From Isotricha intestinalis (lineage: Eukaryota; Ciliophora; Litostomatea; Vestibuliferida; Isotrichidae): 12,442 nucleotides of DNA. Shown piece by piece: positions 1 through 8,479 of this stretch. The notes below the pieces were generated by a model, which saw nothing but the letters and a program-made list of their open reading frames with translations, was not told where the DNA came from and made no database searches. The stretch lies in assembly GCA_023807065.1 (NCBI GenBank), contig JAJJLU010000992.1:1-12442 (forward strand), read 5' to 3'. The position numbers and the translations under genes are program-made. Position 1 is the first letter of the stretch. Each line of letters begins with the position of its first letter.

Positions 1-12
1 TCCCCAATCCCC
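1..12. repeat. Telomere-like repeat at left edge (C-rich strand)
   Basis: The window opens with T-CCCC-AAT-CCCC, about one and a half copies of a CCCCAAT unit, followed directly by AT-rich sequence. A C-rich strand reading inward at the left edge is the orientation expected for a chromosome end. The same unit occurs, in both orientations, at 8480-8499 and nowhere else in the window. Only a stub is present, so it could be a trimmed telomere or chance, but the match with the internal copy makes chance unlikely. Confidence 0.7.
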
Positions 13-151
13 ATGTTATTAAGTATAAAAAGTAATCAAAATTATAAAGACATAAATCAAAGTTAATAAAATATTTAAAAATATTTAATTTATTAATAAA
101 TAAATAAATTGTTATATATAAGTGTAAAACAGATATAAATAAAAATAATAA

Positions 152-1714
152 ATGAATAATGAAGTTACTTCACAAACAAATTCTGGTAACCAAGAAATAT
201 TATCCTTAAAAAACAATGATATAATTGGAGAAAAAAAATCAAACGATGATCAAAACACTCAAAGTGAACCAAATAAAATCGAAGTAATTAATTCTCAAGA
301 AGGAACAGAAACCAATTTAATAGATATTATAAATGATAAAGAAGAAGAAAAAGAAAAAGAAAAAGAAAATAAAGACGAAAAATTAAATGAAAAAGAAAAA
401 ATTGAAAATCTTTCTTGTTTTCAAAAATTAATTTTAAAATTTAAAGAAGGAACAATGATAAATTCAGTTTTTAATATTTCTATTATTAGTTTAGGAAGTG
501 GAGTATTTGCAATTCCTTATAAAGTTCAATATATGACATTAGTATTTACTCCAGTTTATGTTATTTTAGCAGGAATAGCAAATTTATTTTCATTACTAAT
601 GATTTCATATGTTGTAGATAAAACAAATATTTTAGATTTCTTTCAAATTACTTATAAAATTTTAGGAAAAGGTTTTGCAAGAATATTAAATGTTGTTATT
701 ATTGCTTATAGTTATGGATTAATTATTTTATTTCAAGTAATGGTTTATAAATTATTAGGAGGAATTATAAATGATATTGGTGATTATGGTTATGAATCTT
801 TAAATGATTTTGTTAAAAAAAGCTTTTGGAGGAAATATTCATATAAATTTAGTGTTTGTTATGGAATATGTTTAATAATACTTTTACCTTTTTGTTTAAA
901 AAAAAATATTGGAGAAATGAAAGCTCCAACATATATTGGAGTTATTTCTTTAGCTTTTGTAGTTTTAATTATTATTTGTCAAAGTCCTTATTTTATAGAT
1001 AATTATTATGATGAAATTTATAAAAAAGATGATAAAAGTACTCATTTAAATGTTTATGATCTTTCAAAAGGATGTGATAAAGATTTAAATATAATAAGAC
1101 CTTTTGTTACTTTATTTTTTGCTTATACAAGTCAAAATGCAGTTTTTCCTATAATTGAAGCAGTTAAAGAAAGAACAAAAAAAAAAATTGATAAAATATT
1201 TTATATATCTTCAATTATAGATTGTATAATATATATATTAATAGGAATTCTAGGTTATTTAACTCAACCAATTGATATTCCAGATTTAATTATTGAAAGA
1301 AAGTCAGTTTTTAAAAAAGATTATTTTATGATAATTGGAAGAATATTATTAACTTTAACTCTTTTAGGAAAAATAGTACCTAATTATAATGCAGCAAGAA
1401 GTACACTATTAAGTTCTTTTGGATATGATGTAGATAATTATTCTACTTTTCCTAATTGTATTATTACAATTCCTTTACTTTTATTTAGTACTTTAATTGT
1501 TGTTGTTTATCAAAATGTAGGTGATTATGTTGATTTTCTTGGAAGTTTTTCTTCTATTTTTTTCTGTTTTGTTATTCCTGTTTTTATGTATATTAAAATG
1601 AATGATCTTCCAAAATATCATTGGAAAAATATTTTGACTATTATTTATGTTGTTATTTTTACGGTTTTATGTTGTATTTCAGGAGGTTATAGTGTCAGAG
1701 ATATATATTATTAG
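152..1714 (+). CDS. AAAP/AVT-type amino-acid transporter (solute carrier 36/38-like)
   Basis: This 520-residue membrane protein probably moves neutral or cationic amino acids with protons across the vacuolar/lysosomal or plasma membrane, as known members of the Aa_trans family do. Residues 1-90 are a hydrophilic, low-complexity cytosolic tail with a Lys/Glu run near 63-84. Eleven hydrophobic segments follow, at roughly 104-124, 126-153, 176-205, 233-250, 259-276, 314-335, 347-370, 391-409, 434-453, 457-482 and 491-512. The first helix carries the family hallmark GSGVFAIPY (residues 116-123), the unwound substrate-binding segment. Length and helix count match the family. The ATG at 152 is the first in frame and sits 140 bases from the telomere-like end. 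The gene ends TAG followed at once by TAA. Gln is CAA throughout. It is the only clearly intact gene in the window. Substrate cannot be told from sequence. Confidence 0.9.
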   Translation: MNNEVTSQTNSGNQEILSLKNNDIIGEKKSNDDQNTQSEPNKIEVINSQEGTETNLIDIINDKEEEKEKEKENKDEKLNEKEKIENLSCFQKLILKFKEGTMINSVFNISIISLGSGVFAIPYKVQYMTLVFTPVYVILAGIANLFSLLMISYVVDKTNILDFFQITYKILGKGFARILNVVIIAYSYGLIILFQVMVYKLLGGIINDIGDYGYESLNDFVKKSFWRKYSYKFSVCYGICLIILLPFCLKKNIGEMKAPTYIGVISLAFVVLIIICQSPYFIDNYYDEIYKKDDKSTHLNVYDLSKGCDKDLNIIRPFVTLFFAYTSQNAVFPIIEAVKERTKKKIDKIFYISSIIDCIIYILIGILGYLTQPIDIPDLIIERKSVFKKDYFMIIGRILLTLTLLGKIVPNYNAARSTLLSSFGYDVDNYSTFPNCIITIPLLLFSTLIVVVYQNVGDYVDFLGSFSSIFFCFVIPVFMYIKMNDLPKYHWKNILTIIYVVIFTVLCCISGGYSVRDIYY

Positions 1715-1717
1715 TAA

Positions 1718-2000
1718 TTGTTAAAGAGGAATAGATTTAAACTTTTTATATATTTTTTTACTTTTTTATTGAATTTTTTTGATTTTTTGATTTTAAATTT
1801 AAAGTTGGTAGTTAAATTAGTTTTAGTATTTTTTATTTTTTATATTTACATTTGTTTTTTAAAATTAATTATGAAATTAAAACTTTTTTTAAATATTTTT
1901 ATTTTTAATTTTTTAAAAACCAATGATCTAAAATGAAAAAGCCAAATTTTATATTTAATATTTTAAAAAGATATAAAATATCTATAAGATTTTGTATGAA
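1718..2000. other. T-rich spacer downstream of the transporter
   Basis: This stretch is dominated by T runs on the + strand. The transporter's frame stays open for 72 codons after the double stop TAG TAA, to a TGA at 1934. The translation is almost only Phe, Leu, Ile and Lys with no motif, as expected of T-rich non-coding DNA. I see no promoter or RNA signal. The transporter's 3' UTR presumably lies here. Confidence 0.5.
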
Positions 2001-2583
2001 TTAATTTCTTCTTTTAATAAAGATTTAATAAAAATAATATTTAATAAAAAATTAGAACTTAAATCTTAAAGCAGTAAAATTTATTGAATTAGTTTAATTA
2101 AAAATTCTAATAGTAATTTAGATAAAGCATTACTTGCTAAAATGAAAGGAGATTTTAACAGATATGTATAAATATAGTTAAAGATGTAGAAGAAAAAAAT
2201 CAAATTATGAAGAAAGTGAAGGTTCATATGTTAAAGGAATAGATAGATTAAAAGATTATCCTTTTTCTGAACATATAAAATTATCATTATATTTAAATTA
2301 TGCAGTTCTATTGTTTGAAGAAAAAGATTTAAAAGAAGATGCTTTGGATTGGTTAAATATTTGTATTAAACAATGTAGAGATTCAGAATTAAATTATGAA
2401 GAAACAGAAATACTTAATTTAATCAAAGAAAATTATGAAGCAACAGATAATTCAAAAATAATTAAAACAAATTCAATTGATATTTTAGACCAAATCAAAA
2501 TTTTCTCTTTTCCTTTTGGTAAATTCGTATCAAATAAAATCAAATTTAACATAATAAAAAATATCTATAACTTAAAAACTTGA
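2001..2583 (+). pseudogene. 14-3-3 protein pseudogene
   Basis: 14-3-3 proteins are dimeric phosphoserine/phosphothreonine adaptors in the cytosol. Two frames carry family-like sequence. The first (2001-2168) includes a stretch ending KALLAKMKGDFNRYV, matching the helix 4-5 region (family form: YYKMKGDYYRYL). The second (from about 2182 to the TGA at 2581-2583) has the SNYEESEGSYVKGIDRL region, the IKLSLYLNYAVLLFEE helix (family: LGLALNFSVFYYEI) and an ETEILNLIKENYE segment like the C-terminal groove helix. Breaks: the N-terminal 45 or so residues, including the RNLLSVAYKN signature, are missing. There is an in-frame TAA and TGA in the first frame, several stops at 2169-2181, and a frameshift between the two frames. 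The last 40 codons diverge from the family. Not a working gene; the ancestry is secure. Confidence 0.85.
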
Positions 2584-2778
2584 AAATCAAAAAAATCAAA
2601 ATATCATTCTTTTTTCTTAAATTCTTCTTTTTCTTTATTTTCTATTATTATTTTCTCTTCCAATCATTTAATCTTCATCATTTTTAATATTTTTATATTC
2701 TTCTTATTTTTATTGTGTCTTATTTTTTTTTAATTAAGAAAAAGTTATATATTTTATTTTACTTTCAATTATATATAA
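2584..2778. other. AT-rich spacer, no gene seen
   Basis: Pyrimidine-rich sequence between the 14-3-3 remnant and the tRNA-like element. I see no open frame with protein-like composition. Confidence 0.5.
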
Positions 2779-2846
2779 GTCTTGCTGGCGCGATGGAAGA
2801 GCATCAGACTTCTAATCTGGGGGTTGGTTCGAGTCACAGACAGGAT
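2779..2846 (+). tRNA. Degenerate tRNA-Arg (anticodon UCU), probably a pseudogene
   Basis: The anticodon arm is clean: stem 2804-2808/2816-2820 around the loop CTTCTAA, with anticodon TCT at 2811-2813, which would read AGA. The flanking GGCGCGATGG and GGTTCGAGTC resemble the A and B boxes of eukaryotic tRNA-Arg(UCU), and a T run follows from 2846, as for Pol III termination. The rest is damaged. The acceptor arm (2779-2785 with 2840-2846) pairs only with two G-T wobbles and a C-A mismatch. The T stem does not pair well, and the region between anticodon and T arms looks about two bases short. At 68 nt it is shorter than a normal tRNA. The GC-rich island stands out sharply from its surroundings. 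Confidence 0.7.
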
Positions 2847-2867
2847 TTTTAAAAAATTTTTTTAACT

Positions 2868-2918
2868 AATTAACTAAATTGCAACTAACTAAATGTTCAA
2901 AAAATTATTTAGTTAATT
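2868..2918. repeat. 12-bp perfect inverted repeat next to the tRNA remnant
   Basis: AATTAACTAAAT at 2868-2879 is repeated in reverse complement as ATTTAGTTAATT at 2907-2918, with a 27-base spacer that also contains AACTAACTAAAT. Being pure AT-rich sequence it could arise by chance, but it sits 22 bases after the tRNA end. It might be a hairpin or the trace of an insertion. Confidence 0.4.
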
Positions 2919-3277
2919 GATTTAAAGAATTATATAGAAAGAATATAAATAATAATCCCTTAGAAGTAATTAAATATTTTTATAATTTAAATATTATCCA
3001 AAAAATAGAAAAAAAAACAATCAAGCTGTGAGGCTTTTCAAAACTTTTGAGAAAGATGTTATAATAAAATTTAGAATTATGAAGAGTGAATTTGTTAATG
3101 TAATTATTAAATATTCGACTATTTGTAAGATTTATTAAACATCATATTTTTCTTTTTGAATAGTTGAATTTAGATAAAATAAAATTTATTTTTATTTATA
3201 ATTCATTCAGTTATAATTAATTTTTTTAATTTAAATTGTAAATTAATTATGGTTTTTCAAAAACAAAATACAAAATA
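2919..3277 (+). other. Non-genic stretch with a short coding-like remnant
   Basis: Between about 2925 and 3137 short open stretches in more than one + frame have protein-like composition (for example NNNPLEVIKYFYNLNII, then a Lys/Glu/Ile-rich stretch ending with the TAA at 3136). They are too short and too mixed in frame to assign to a family. They could be a remnant of one more decayed gene. From 3140 to 3277 I see only AT-rich sequence. Confidence 0.35.
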
Positions 3278-3783
3278 ATGTATAATTTATGAGTTCCAAA
3301 TTTAAATGCAAAAGATAATAATATAAAAATTAAGGAAACAGTTTTTGAATTAGAAGAAAATGAGAAAAAGTACTAAGAATTAATGTCAAAATATAGAAAA
3401 TTAGAAAGTGAATATATAAAGTATTAGAAGAGTTAAAAGTACTATTAGAATACAAGTAAAGAAAAAACAGAGCAAAACAGAACAACTGAAACATATAATA
3501 AAAAATTAAAAGAAATATTACATGAAAAAAATGATGATTTAAATAATATTTCTTTATTTAATGATTCTTTAAAAAATACTTTAAACAAAGCCCACAGTTC
3601 AAATAAAAAATTAAGTGATGATAGTAAAAGATAAAAATCTATTATTATATAATTGAGTCAAAACAAATATTAAGCGATCAATTAGAAAGGATTATTTTGA
3701 TGAAGATAATAAAATATTTGAAAGTATTGAATAAACTGATTTTATAAATTTCTATATAAACAAAAATCTATTTAAATAATATT
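3278..3783 (+). pseudogene. Coiled-coil protein pseudogene (unknown family)
   Basis: From the ATG at 3278 a Lys/Glu/Leu-rich, heptad-like translation runs with interruptions. Recognisable pieces are KIKETVFELEENEKKY, then ELMSKYRKLESEYI, then in a shifted frame KVLEELKVLLEYK, then a Lys/Asn/Asp-rich part including KKLKEILHEKNDDLNN. A further shift near 3650 gives QILSDQLERIILMKI. There is a TGA at 3290 and several in-frame TAA/TAG. At least three frame changes are needed to keep the coiled-coil character, so this is a decayed gene, not one with introns that I can define. Many cytoskeletal and basal-body proteins of ciliates look like this. No specific family can be named. Confidence 0.55.
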
Positions 3784-4284
3784 ATTGAAACTTCTGCTAT
3801 ATTTTTTGGCTTCTGATTTAAATTGTGATCCTATTTATTTTTTAAATAAGTATTTAATTATCCAAAACAAAAAAAAAATATATATATGAAAATAAAATGT
3901 ATATTAAAAAATCCAGAAAAAATCCCACAAAAAACAATTAAATATTTAAAATAAAATGCAAAAGCTTTGTGAAAAAAATCAACAAGATTTATCCTTCTTA
4001 TCAAAGAAAAGAAAAAAATTGAAATTCACTATTATTTATACATTAAGAAAAAATATATTCTAATTTATATTTAAATAAAGTTTTTCAATAAAAATTTAAA
4101 TAATGCTACACAAATTTAGTTTTTAATTTATTTTTTTTATTATAAACTAATTCAATATTTAAGAAATAATTTAAAAATATTTTTTTTTAATTTCACTTAT
4201 AAATTAACTTAAAAAATTTATTTCAGTGTTGAATAAAAAATCAAAAAGAAATAGAGTAAAATAAGTAAACCTTATTTAAATCCA
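3784..4284. other. 500-base stretch without a convincing gene
   Basis: AT-rich sequence. The only protein-like pieces are a short frame around 3785-3885 and a 35-codon ATG-started frame at 3956-4063 (MQKLCEKNQQDLSFLSKK...). Either could be the tail of the preceding coiled-coil remnant. The bases just before 4284 read in the frame of the cyclin remnant but contain TAA and TAG stops. Confidence 0.4.
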
Positions 4285-5532
4285 ATGAAAAAATTCAATC
4301 TTGAAAATAAATGTAAAGATGAAACTGAATTTCAACGATTAAGAAATGAAAAATCTCATATTAAAGAACAAGAATATAAATTAAAAGTTAATAGAATTAA
4401 CAAATGAAAATTAACTAAAAGCAAAAACGAACATAATGATAAAACAACAAAGACTCAATATATTTCAAAAGAAAATACAAAAAATAAAAATCTATCAAAA
4501 GAAAAATTAAGTAGAAAAAGTAAAGTTTTTTCAAAAGAAAAATTAAATATTAAAAAAAATATTTCAAAACAAAAAGAAGAAATTGCAAAATTTGATGAAG
4601 AAAGAAGAAAGAAAGAATTAAAAGAAAAGGAAAAAGAAAAACAAGATAAAATTGAAAAGTTAAATTCATTTTACAATAATAATCAAAATAAAATAAATAA
4701 TAAATAAATTAGGTGTAGTTATTTTTACTTATAATAAAATATTAGAAGTAAAATTAATTTCTTCAAACTTTCTTTTTTGTCATAAATTAGTACCAGAAAT
4801 AAGAACTAAAATGGTAAATTGGATGTGTGCAATATTTTATGCATATAATTCAGATTTTCAAACTTATTTTATTGCTGTTGATATAATGGATAAACATATA
4901 AATATATCTAGAAAAATATTTATATAATGAAGATATTCATTTAATAGGTATTACTTGTAATTTTATTGCTTCCAAATATGAAGATTTTATTCCTTTTTCA
5001 ATAAAAAATTTTAATAGTGAAATAGTAAAGAATAAATATAAGGAAAATGATATATAAATAAAGAAAGAGAAATATTAAAAGAAATTAATTTTGATATTAT
5101 TTCTGTTTCTACTTATGACTTTGTTAATATCTTCATTTATGATTTAAAAATGAATAATATAAAAGCAGTTAAATCTTTAGATTTATATAAGTATCTTCAT
5201 CATATGAGAAAAACTTGTTTATTTCTAAGTCAAATGTTATTATTGGATGAATTGTTTTCCAGTTATGAATCTTCATTAAAAGCTTTATGTTGTTTAATTT
5301 GTTCTTATAATGTTTTATTTCCATTGATATAGAAATAAATGATAAAACAAAAAAATTATTAAAAGATTGGATTTTATTATTTAACATTAATGAAAGTAAT
5401 TTTTCTCTCTATGAAATTAATTGTTTATATGAAAGATTAAGTTATTTATATAATAATATTAGAGAATTATCTGAAAGAACAAGTGGAGATTATTTTAATA
5501 TTGTTAAAATTTTTTTAAATGAGATTTTGTAA
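4285..5532 (+). pseudogene. B-type-like cyclin pseudogene
   Basis: Cyclins bind and activate cyclin-dependent kinases. The family is clear from the cyclin box. A Lys/Glu-rich N-terminal part (4285-4700, with SKEKL repeats and one TGA) leads into LVPEIRTKMVNWM (family: MRxxLVDWL) and YFIAVDIMDKHI in the frame 4703-4924. GITCNFIASKYEDFIP (family: ASKYEEIYPP) lies in a second frame, about 4914-5054. NKEREILKEINFDI and LYKYLHHMRKTCLFLSQMLL, the second helical fold, lie in a third frame ending at 5332. A fourth frame (5326-5532) gives the C-terminus, ending TAA. Each piece is well conserved, yet at least four frame changes separate them. The damage is therefore mainly small indels and looks recent. 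No splice sites explain the shifts, because adjacent pieces abut or overlap in the protein. Confidence 0.88.
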
Positions 5533-5741
5533 AAAAAAAAATATATTAAATTTTTGAATATCTTCACTTTTATTAATATATGATATATAATTTATTAAAT
5601 AATTTATTTAAATTTATTATCATTTTTAAAAAACTTTATAACAATCTATATTTTTTAAATTACAATAATCACTTTTTACCAAACCAAAAATTAAAAAAAA
5701 AACATTATCATTATTCTCTCAAAAAAATAATTTGATATTAG
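5533..5741. other. AT-rich spacer between converging remnants
   Basis: This lies between the 3' ends of the + strand cyclin remnant and the - strand kinase remnant. I see nothing but AT-rich sequence, presumably former 3' UTRs. Confidence 0.5.
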
Positions 5742-6087
5742 AAATCATCAAACTATTTTGTATCCACAGAATTGTGTATATCTTGATGTTTTTTATTATT
5801 AATTTTTAAAGTTTGCATTTGTATTATTTCAAATTTTTTATTTTTCATAAATAAAATAAAAGGAGAATTAACCATCATTAAGTTATCTAGACTATCTCTA
5901 TGATTTCTATGAGGTATATAAAAAGGTTTAATTTTCATTTTTTAAATCATCCCAAGGGAAAATCTTTAAATAAATGTTCTTCTTGGACTTGTTCTAAAGA
6001 ATTAATTCTTAAATTAGCCTTTTTACATAATAAACCATTAATTATATTTTTAATTTCACTAGCATCATCATGTGGATAATCAGGATC
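5742..6087 (-). pseudogene. C-terminal tail of an AGC-type protein kinase (pseudogene fragment)
   Basis: Reading the - strand from 6087, the translation begins DPDYPHDDASEIKNIINGLL and continues CKKANLRINSLEQVQEEHLF-KDFP. This matches the end of a Ser/Thr kinase lobe (subdomain XI, family form ...LL..P..R.....I..H.FF). The family motif FPWDDL is recoverable only by a one-base shift at the CCC near 5956. A second shift leads into the frame 5938-5753, with IKPFYIPH (AGC tail: L.PPFIP) and NSPFILFM, ending at TAG where Trp would be expected before FDDF. The catalytic core (GxGxxG, HRD, DFG) is absent: upstream lie stops and then the RING remnant. This is therefore only the last quarter of a kinase gene. 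AGC-like assignment is an inference from the tail motif. Confidence 0.75.
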
Positions 6088-6134
6088 TTATTATATAATG
6101 AATAAAATTACTTTTTTGTGTGAAAAATAAAATA

Positions 6135-7247
6135 TTATTTTCCAGGAGTTTCTTTCTTACCTTCAGGTCCATAAACTTTTTCATCAGTTAATTCAGATTT
6201 ACAAATAGCACAAACATTTTTTTCTTTAAGCCATTCTTTTATACATAGTGATGAAAATTATAAAAACAAGGTAAAGTTAGAACCTTATCTTCGGTTATAT
6301 AATCCTTTAAACAAATATTACATAATTTCTTATCATCATCTAAATTATCTAAATTTTTAAGAGTTATTACAGGTAAATGTTCTAATAATTCCTTTTTAAT
6401 TGGTTTATCTGTTTTTCTATAATCATTCCAAATTTATCTAATCCTAATAAATTAAGTTCATTATTCCTTTGGTGATTATTATAAAAATAATTTAATCAAT
6501 TTGAAATTCTAATTCTTTGATTATTTAATATATTGTGATTATCAAAACGTCTTTTATTATTATTATTTCTTCTGATATTTAATTGATTTTGTTGTTGATA
6601 TTTTCAATTTCATTTTTTTTTATATTTTTTTTATTTATATTATTTGAAACATAATTTTTTTTATTTTGGTCTAACTCTTTTCTTTTTTTAATGGTCTTTG
6701 ATAAATAAATTCTTGTCTATTTATTATTAATTTTATTTTCATGAATAAGATTATTGATATCTTTAACTTTAATTTCATTTTCTTTTATATTTTCTTTATT
6801 TTTTTTATTGGATCTTCACTTTTTTCTCTTTTTTTATTATCTAATATTTTTTATCTCCTTTACTTTATTATTATCTCTTTCTTTTAAATCATTATTGAAA
6901 AAATCTAAATTTAAATCTGGTTGTATTTCATTATGATTATCATTTATTTTTTTTCTATTTTCCTTTTTCTTTTCAAAAAATCTTTGATTTAATTCTTTAT
7001 TTAATTTTTTAGCAATTTCTTCATCTTTTTCCAAAAAATAAGTATCTTTATTATATTCTTCTTATAATTTTTTCTCAAGTTTTTCATCTTCTTCAAATAC
7101 ATTGTTTTCTTTATTTAATTCATCAAAGAAATCTATTGCATAAACAGTGTCTTCACCAGAAGCATCTAAACCTTTAAATCCTTTACATTCTTGTAATTCA
7201 TGAATCTTTTTTTATCTATTAAATTTTATTTCCCCTATTTTCACAAG
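6135..7247 (-). pseudogene. RING-H2 zinc-finger protein (E3 ubiquitin ligase-like) pseudogene
   Basis: On the - strand the N-terminal part (7247-6837) is acidic and helical, with DASGEDTVYAIDFFDELN and EEIAKKLNKELNQRFFEK, interrupted by TAA at 7212-7214 and 7062-7064. A disordered Asn/Arg/Lys-rich middle (about 6836-6430) is spread over several frames. The RING domain comes next: CNIC...LTLPCFYNFHH in one frame to about 6240, then after a shift CIKEWLKEKNVCAICKSEL, ending ETPGK-TAA at 6135-6137. Spacing fits RING-H2, a fold that recruits E2 enzymes for ubiquitin transfer. The first His ligand after the third Cys is Tyr here (CxY instead of CxH), a single C-to-T change. Frameshift, stops and the lost ligand all say non-functional. 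It lies 47 bases upstream of the kinase fragment on the same strand. Confidence 0.82.
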
Positions 7248-7609
7248 TTTTCATTTTTTTTAAATGCTATTTTGTTTGATTGAATATTAACAATTTTAAT
7301 TTATTTTTTTCCAAACAACAATTTATCTTATTATTATTAATTCAATTAAGAATATTTTTTGAAGCAAAAGAAATAATTTAAAAATTTATCCCGAATTAAT
7401 AAAAAATTACTCTTATAAAATAATATTTTTAATATATATGTGGAAATATAATGTAATATCTTTTTAATATTTTGTTAATATACAAAAGCTTATAGATATT
7501 TTATATCTTTTTAAAGTGTTACATACAAAAATTGAAAAGAAAAATATTTAAAAGAAATTTAATTTTTCATAAAATATTTATTTCAAAAAACAAATGTTAA
7601 TATTAAAAA
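7248..7609. other. AT-rich stretch between diverging remnants
   Basis: This would be the intergenic region between the - strand RING gene and the + strand protease. I see no promoter motif I trust. From about 7532 the frame of the protease is open but gives Lys/Ile/Phe-rich sequence without family features, and then has TAA at 7598 and 7604. Confidence 0.45.
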
Positions 7610-8398
7610 ATAAAAAATATTTACCTACCAAAAATAGATAATTTAATAAAATTTTAACTGAAAAAAAATGCATATAATGATGATAAAAGTAAACAAGGAA
7701 GAGGAGTTTTTAAAATAGCCGAAAAATATCTAAAATTTTATAAATTAAGAGGAAAAATAATTCCACCTAATGAAGCAAGAAAAGCTGTAATGAAAGGTAG
7801 ACCATGTCTTTGTAGATTTTCTTTAGATAAATATGGATGGCATAACTTTAGTGAATTTTTCGAAAATAATCCACAAGGAATTTTAACTAAGCAAATTATG
7901 AATCAGAAACATAATAATTGTGTAATTAATAACACAGGAGGAGGTCATGCAGTAGTTCTTACTTCTATTGAAAAAAATAGCTTAAAATTTTTAAATTCAT
8001 GGGGAAAAAATTTTGGAGATAAAGGATATTTTAGAATAGAAAATGAAAAAGTTTTAGATGATATCCAATTTATGGATGTTTTTTGGTATGAATGTGATTT
8101 AACAGATCAAGAAATTAATAATTATAATAATAATTATTTAGCATTTATAAAACAAGGATCGAATTATTTATCAGATTCAAATATAAATATTAGAGACGAA
8201 CTAAAAAAAGATGTTGAGTGCCTTAAATGTAGAGCAAAATTATCTTTGCAATCTTTTGAATTAATCTTGCATAAAAAACATGAAAACAACGATGGTGAGG
8301 AATTAAGAAAATTAAAAATAAAATGTCTTCAATGTAACCAAGAATTTGAAAGTGATTCTATTACCACTTTACTTTACTTAAATACTATTTTGAATTAA
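7610..8398 (+). pseudogene. Papain-like (C1) cysteine protease with C-terminal zinc ribbon, 5'-truncated
   Basis: The frame is open from 7658 to the TAA at 8399, after an in-frame TAA at 7655-7657. Counting from the ATG at 7790 (202 residues), the catalytic His lies in GGGHAVVL (His53) and the catalytic Asn in LNSWGKNFGDKGYF (Asn69), as in C1 peptidases. A linker DLTDQEINNYNNNY and two CxxC pairs (Cys144/147 and Cys179/182) form a likely four-Cys zinc ribbon, an architecture I recall from protist and invertebrate C1 relatives. The half with the catalytic Cys and its Gln should lie upstream, but no such sequence is present and stops crowd the frame. No proteolysis is therefore expected. The intact 3' half ends 81 bases before the telomere-like motif at 8480. 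A short inactive protein from 7790 remains possible. Confidence 0.75.
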
Positions 8399-8479
8399 TA
8401 TTAATATATATAAAAAAAACATAAAAAATTAAATATTGATTAAATAATTAATTATATTAATAGATTTAGATTATTTTTT

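Noticed and set aside
1718..1936. 72-codon open frame in the transporter's own frame after TAG TAA (possible readthrough extension or extra helix)
   Set aside because: The translation is T-run-driven Phe/Leu/Ile/Lys without family features, and the transporter already has eleven helices and a natural end.
3278..3650. Reading the coiled-coil remnant as one continuous gene with TAA/TAG = Gln
   Set aside because: In the middle part a shifted frame gives a better leucine heptad (KVLEELKVLLEYK) than the Gln reading, and a shift near 3650 is needed anyway, so indels explain it better.
5169..5387. 72-codon - strand frame
   Set aside because: Antisense shadow of the cyclin box; the + strand carries the conserved residues.
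2001..5532. Introns as the cause of the frame changes in the 14-3-3 and cyclin remnants
   Set aside because: The conserved pieces abut or overlap within a few bases, leaving no room for GT-AG introns, and in-frame stops lie inside conserved segments.
6754..6936. 60-codon + strand frame, Phe/Leu/Ser-rich
   Set aside because: Antisense shadow of the RING protein's acidic/Lys-rich N-terminal region.
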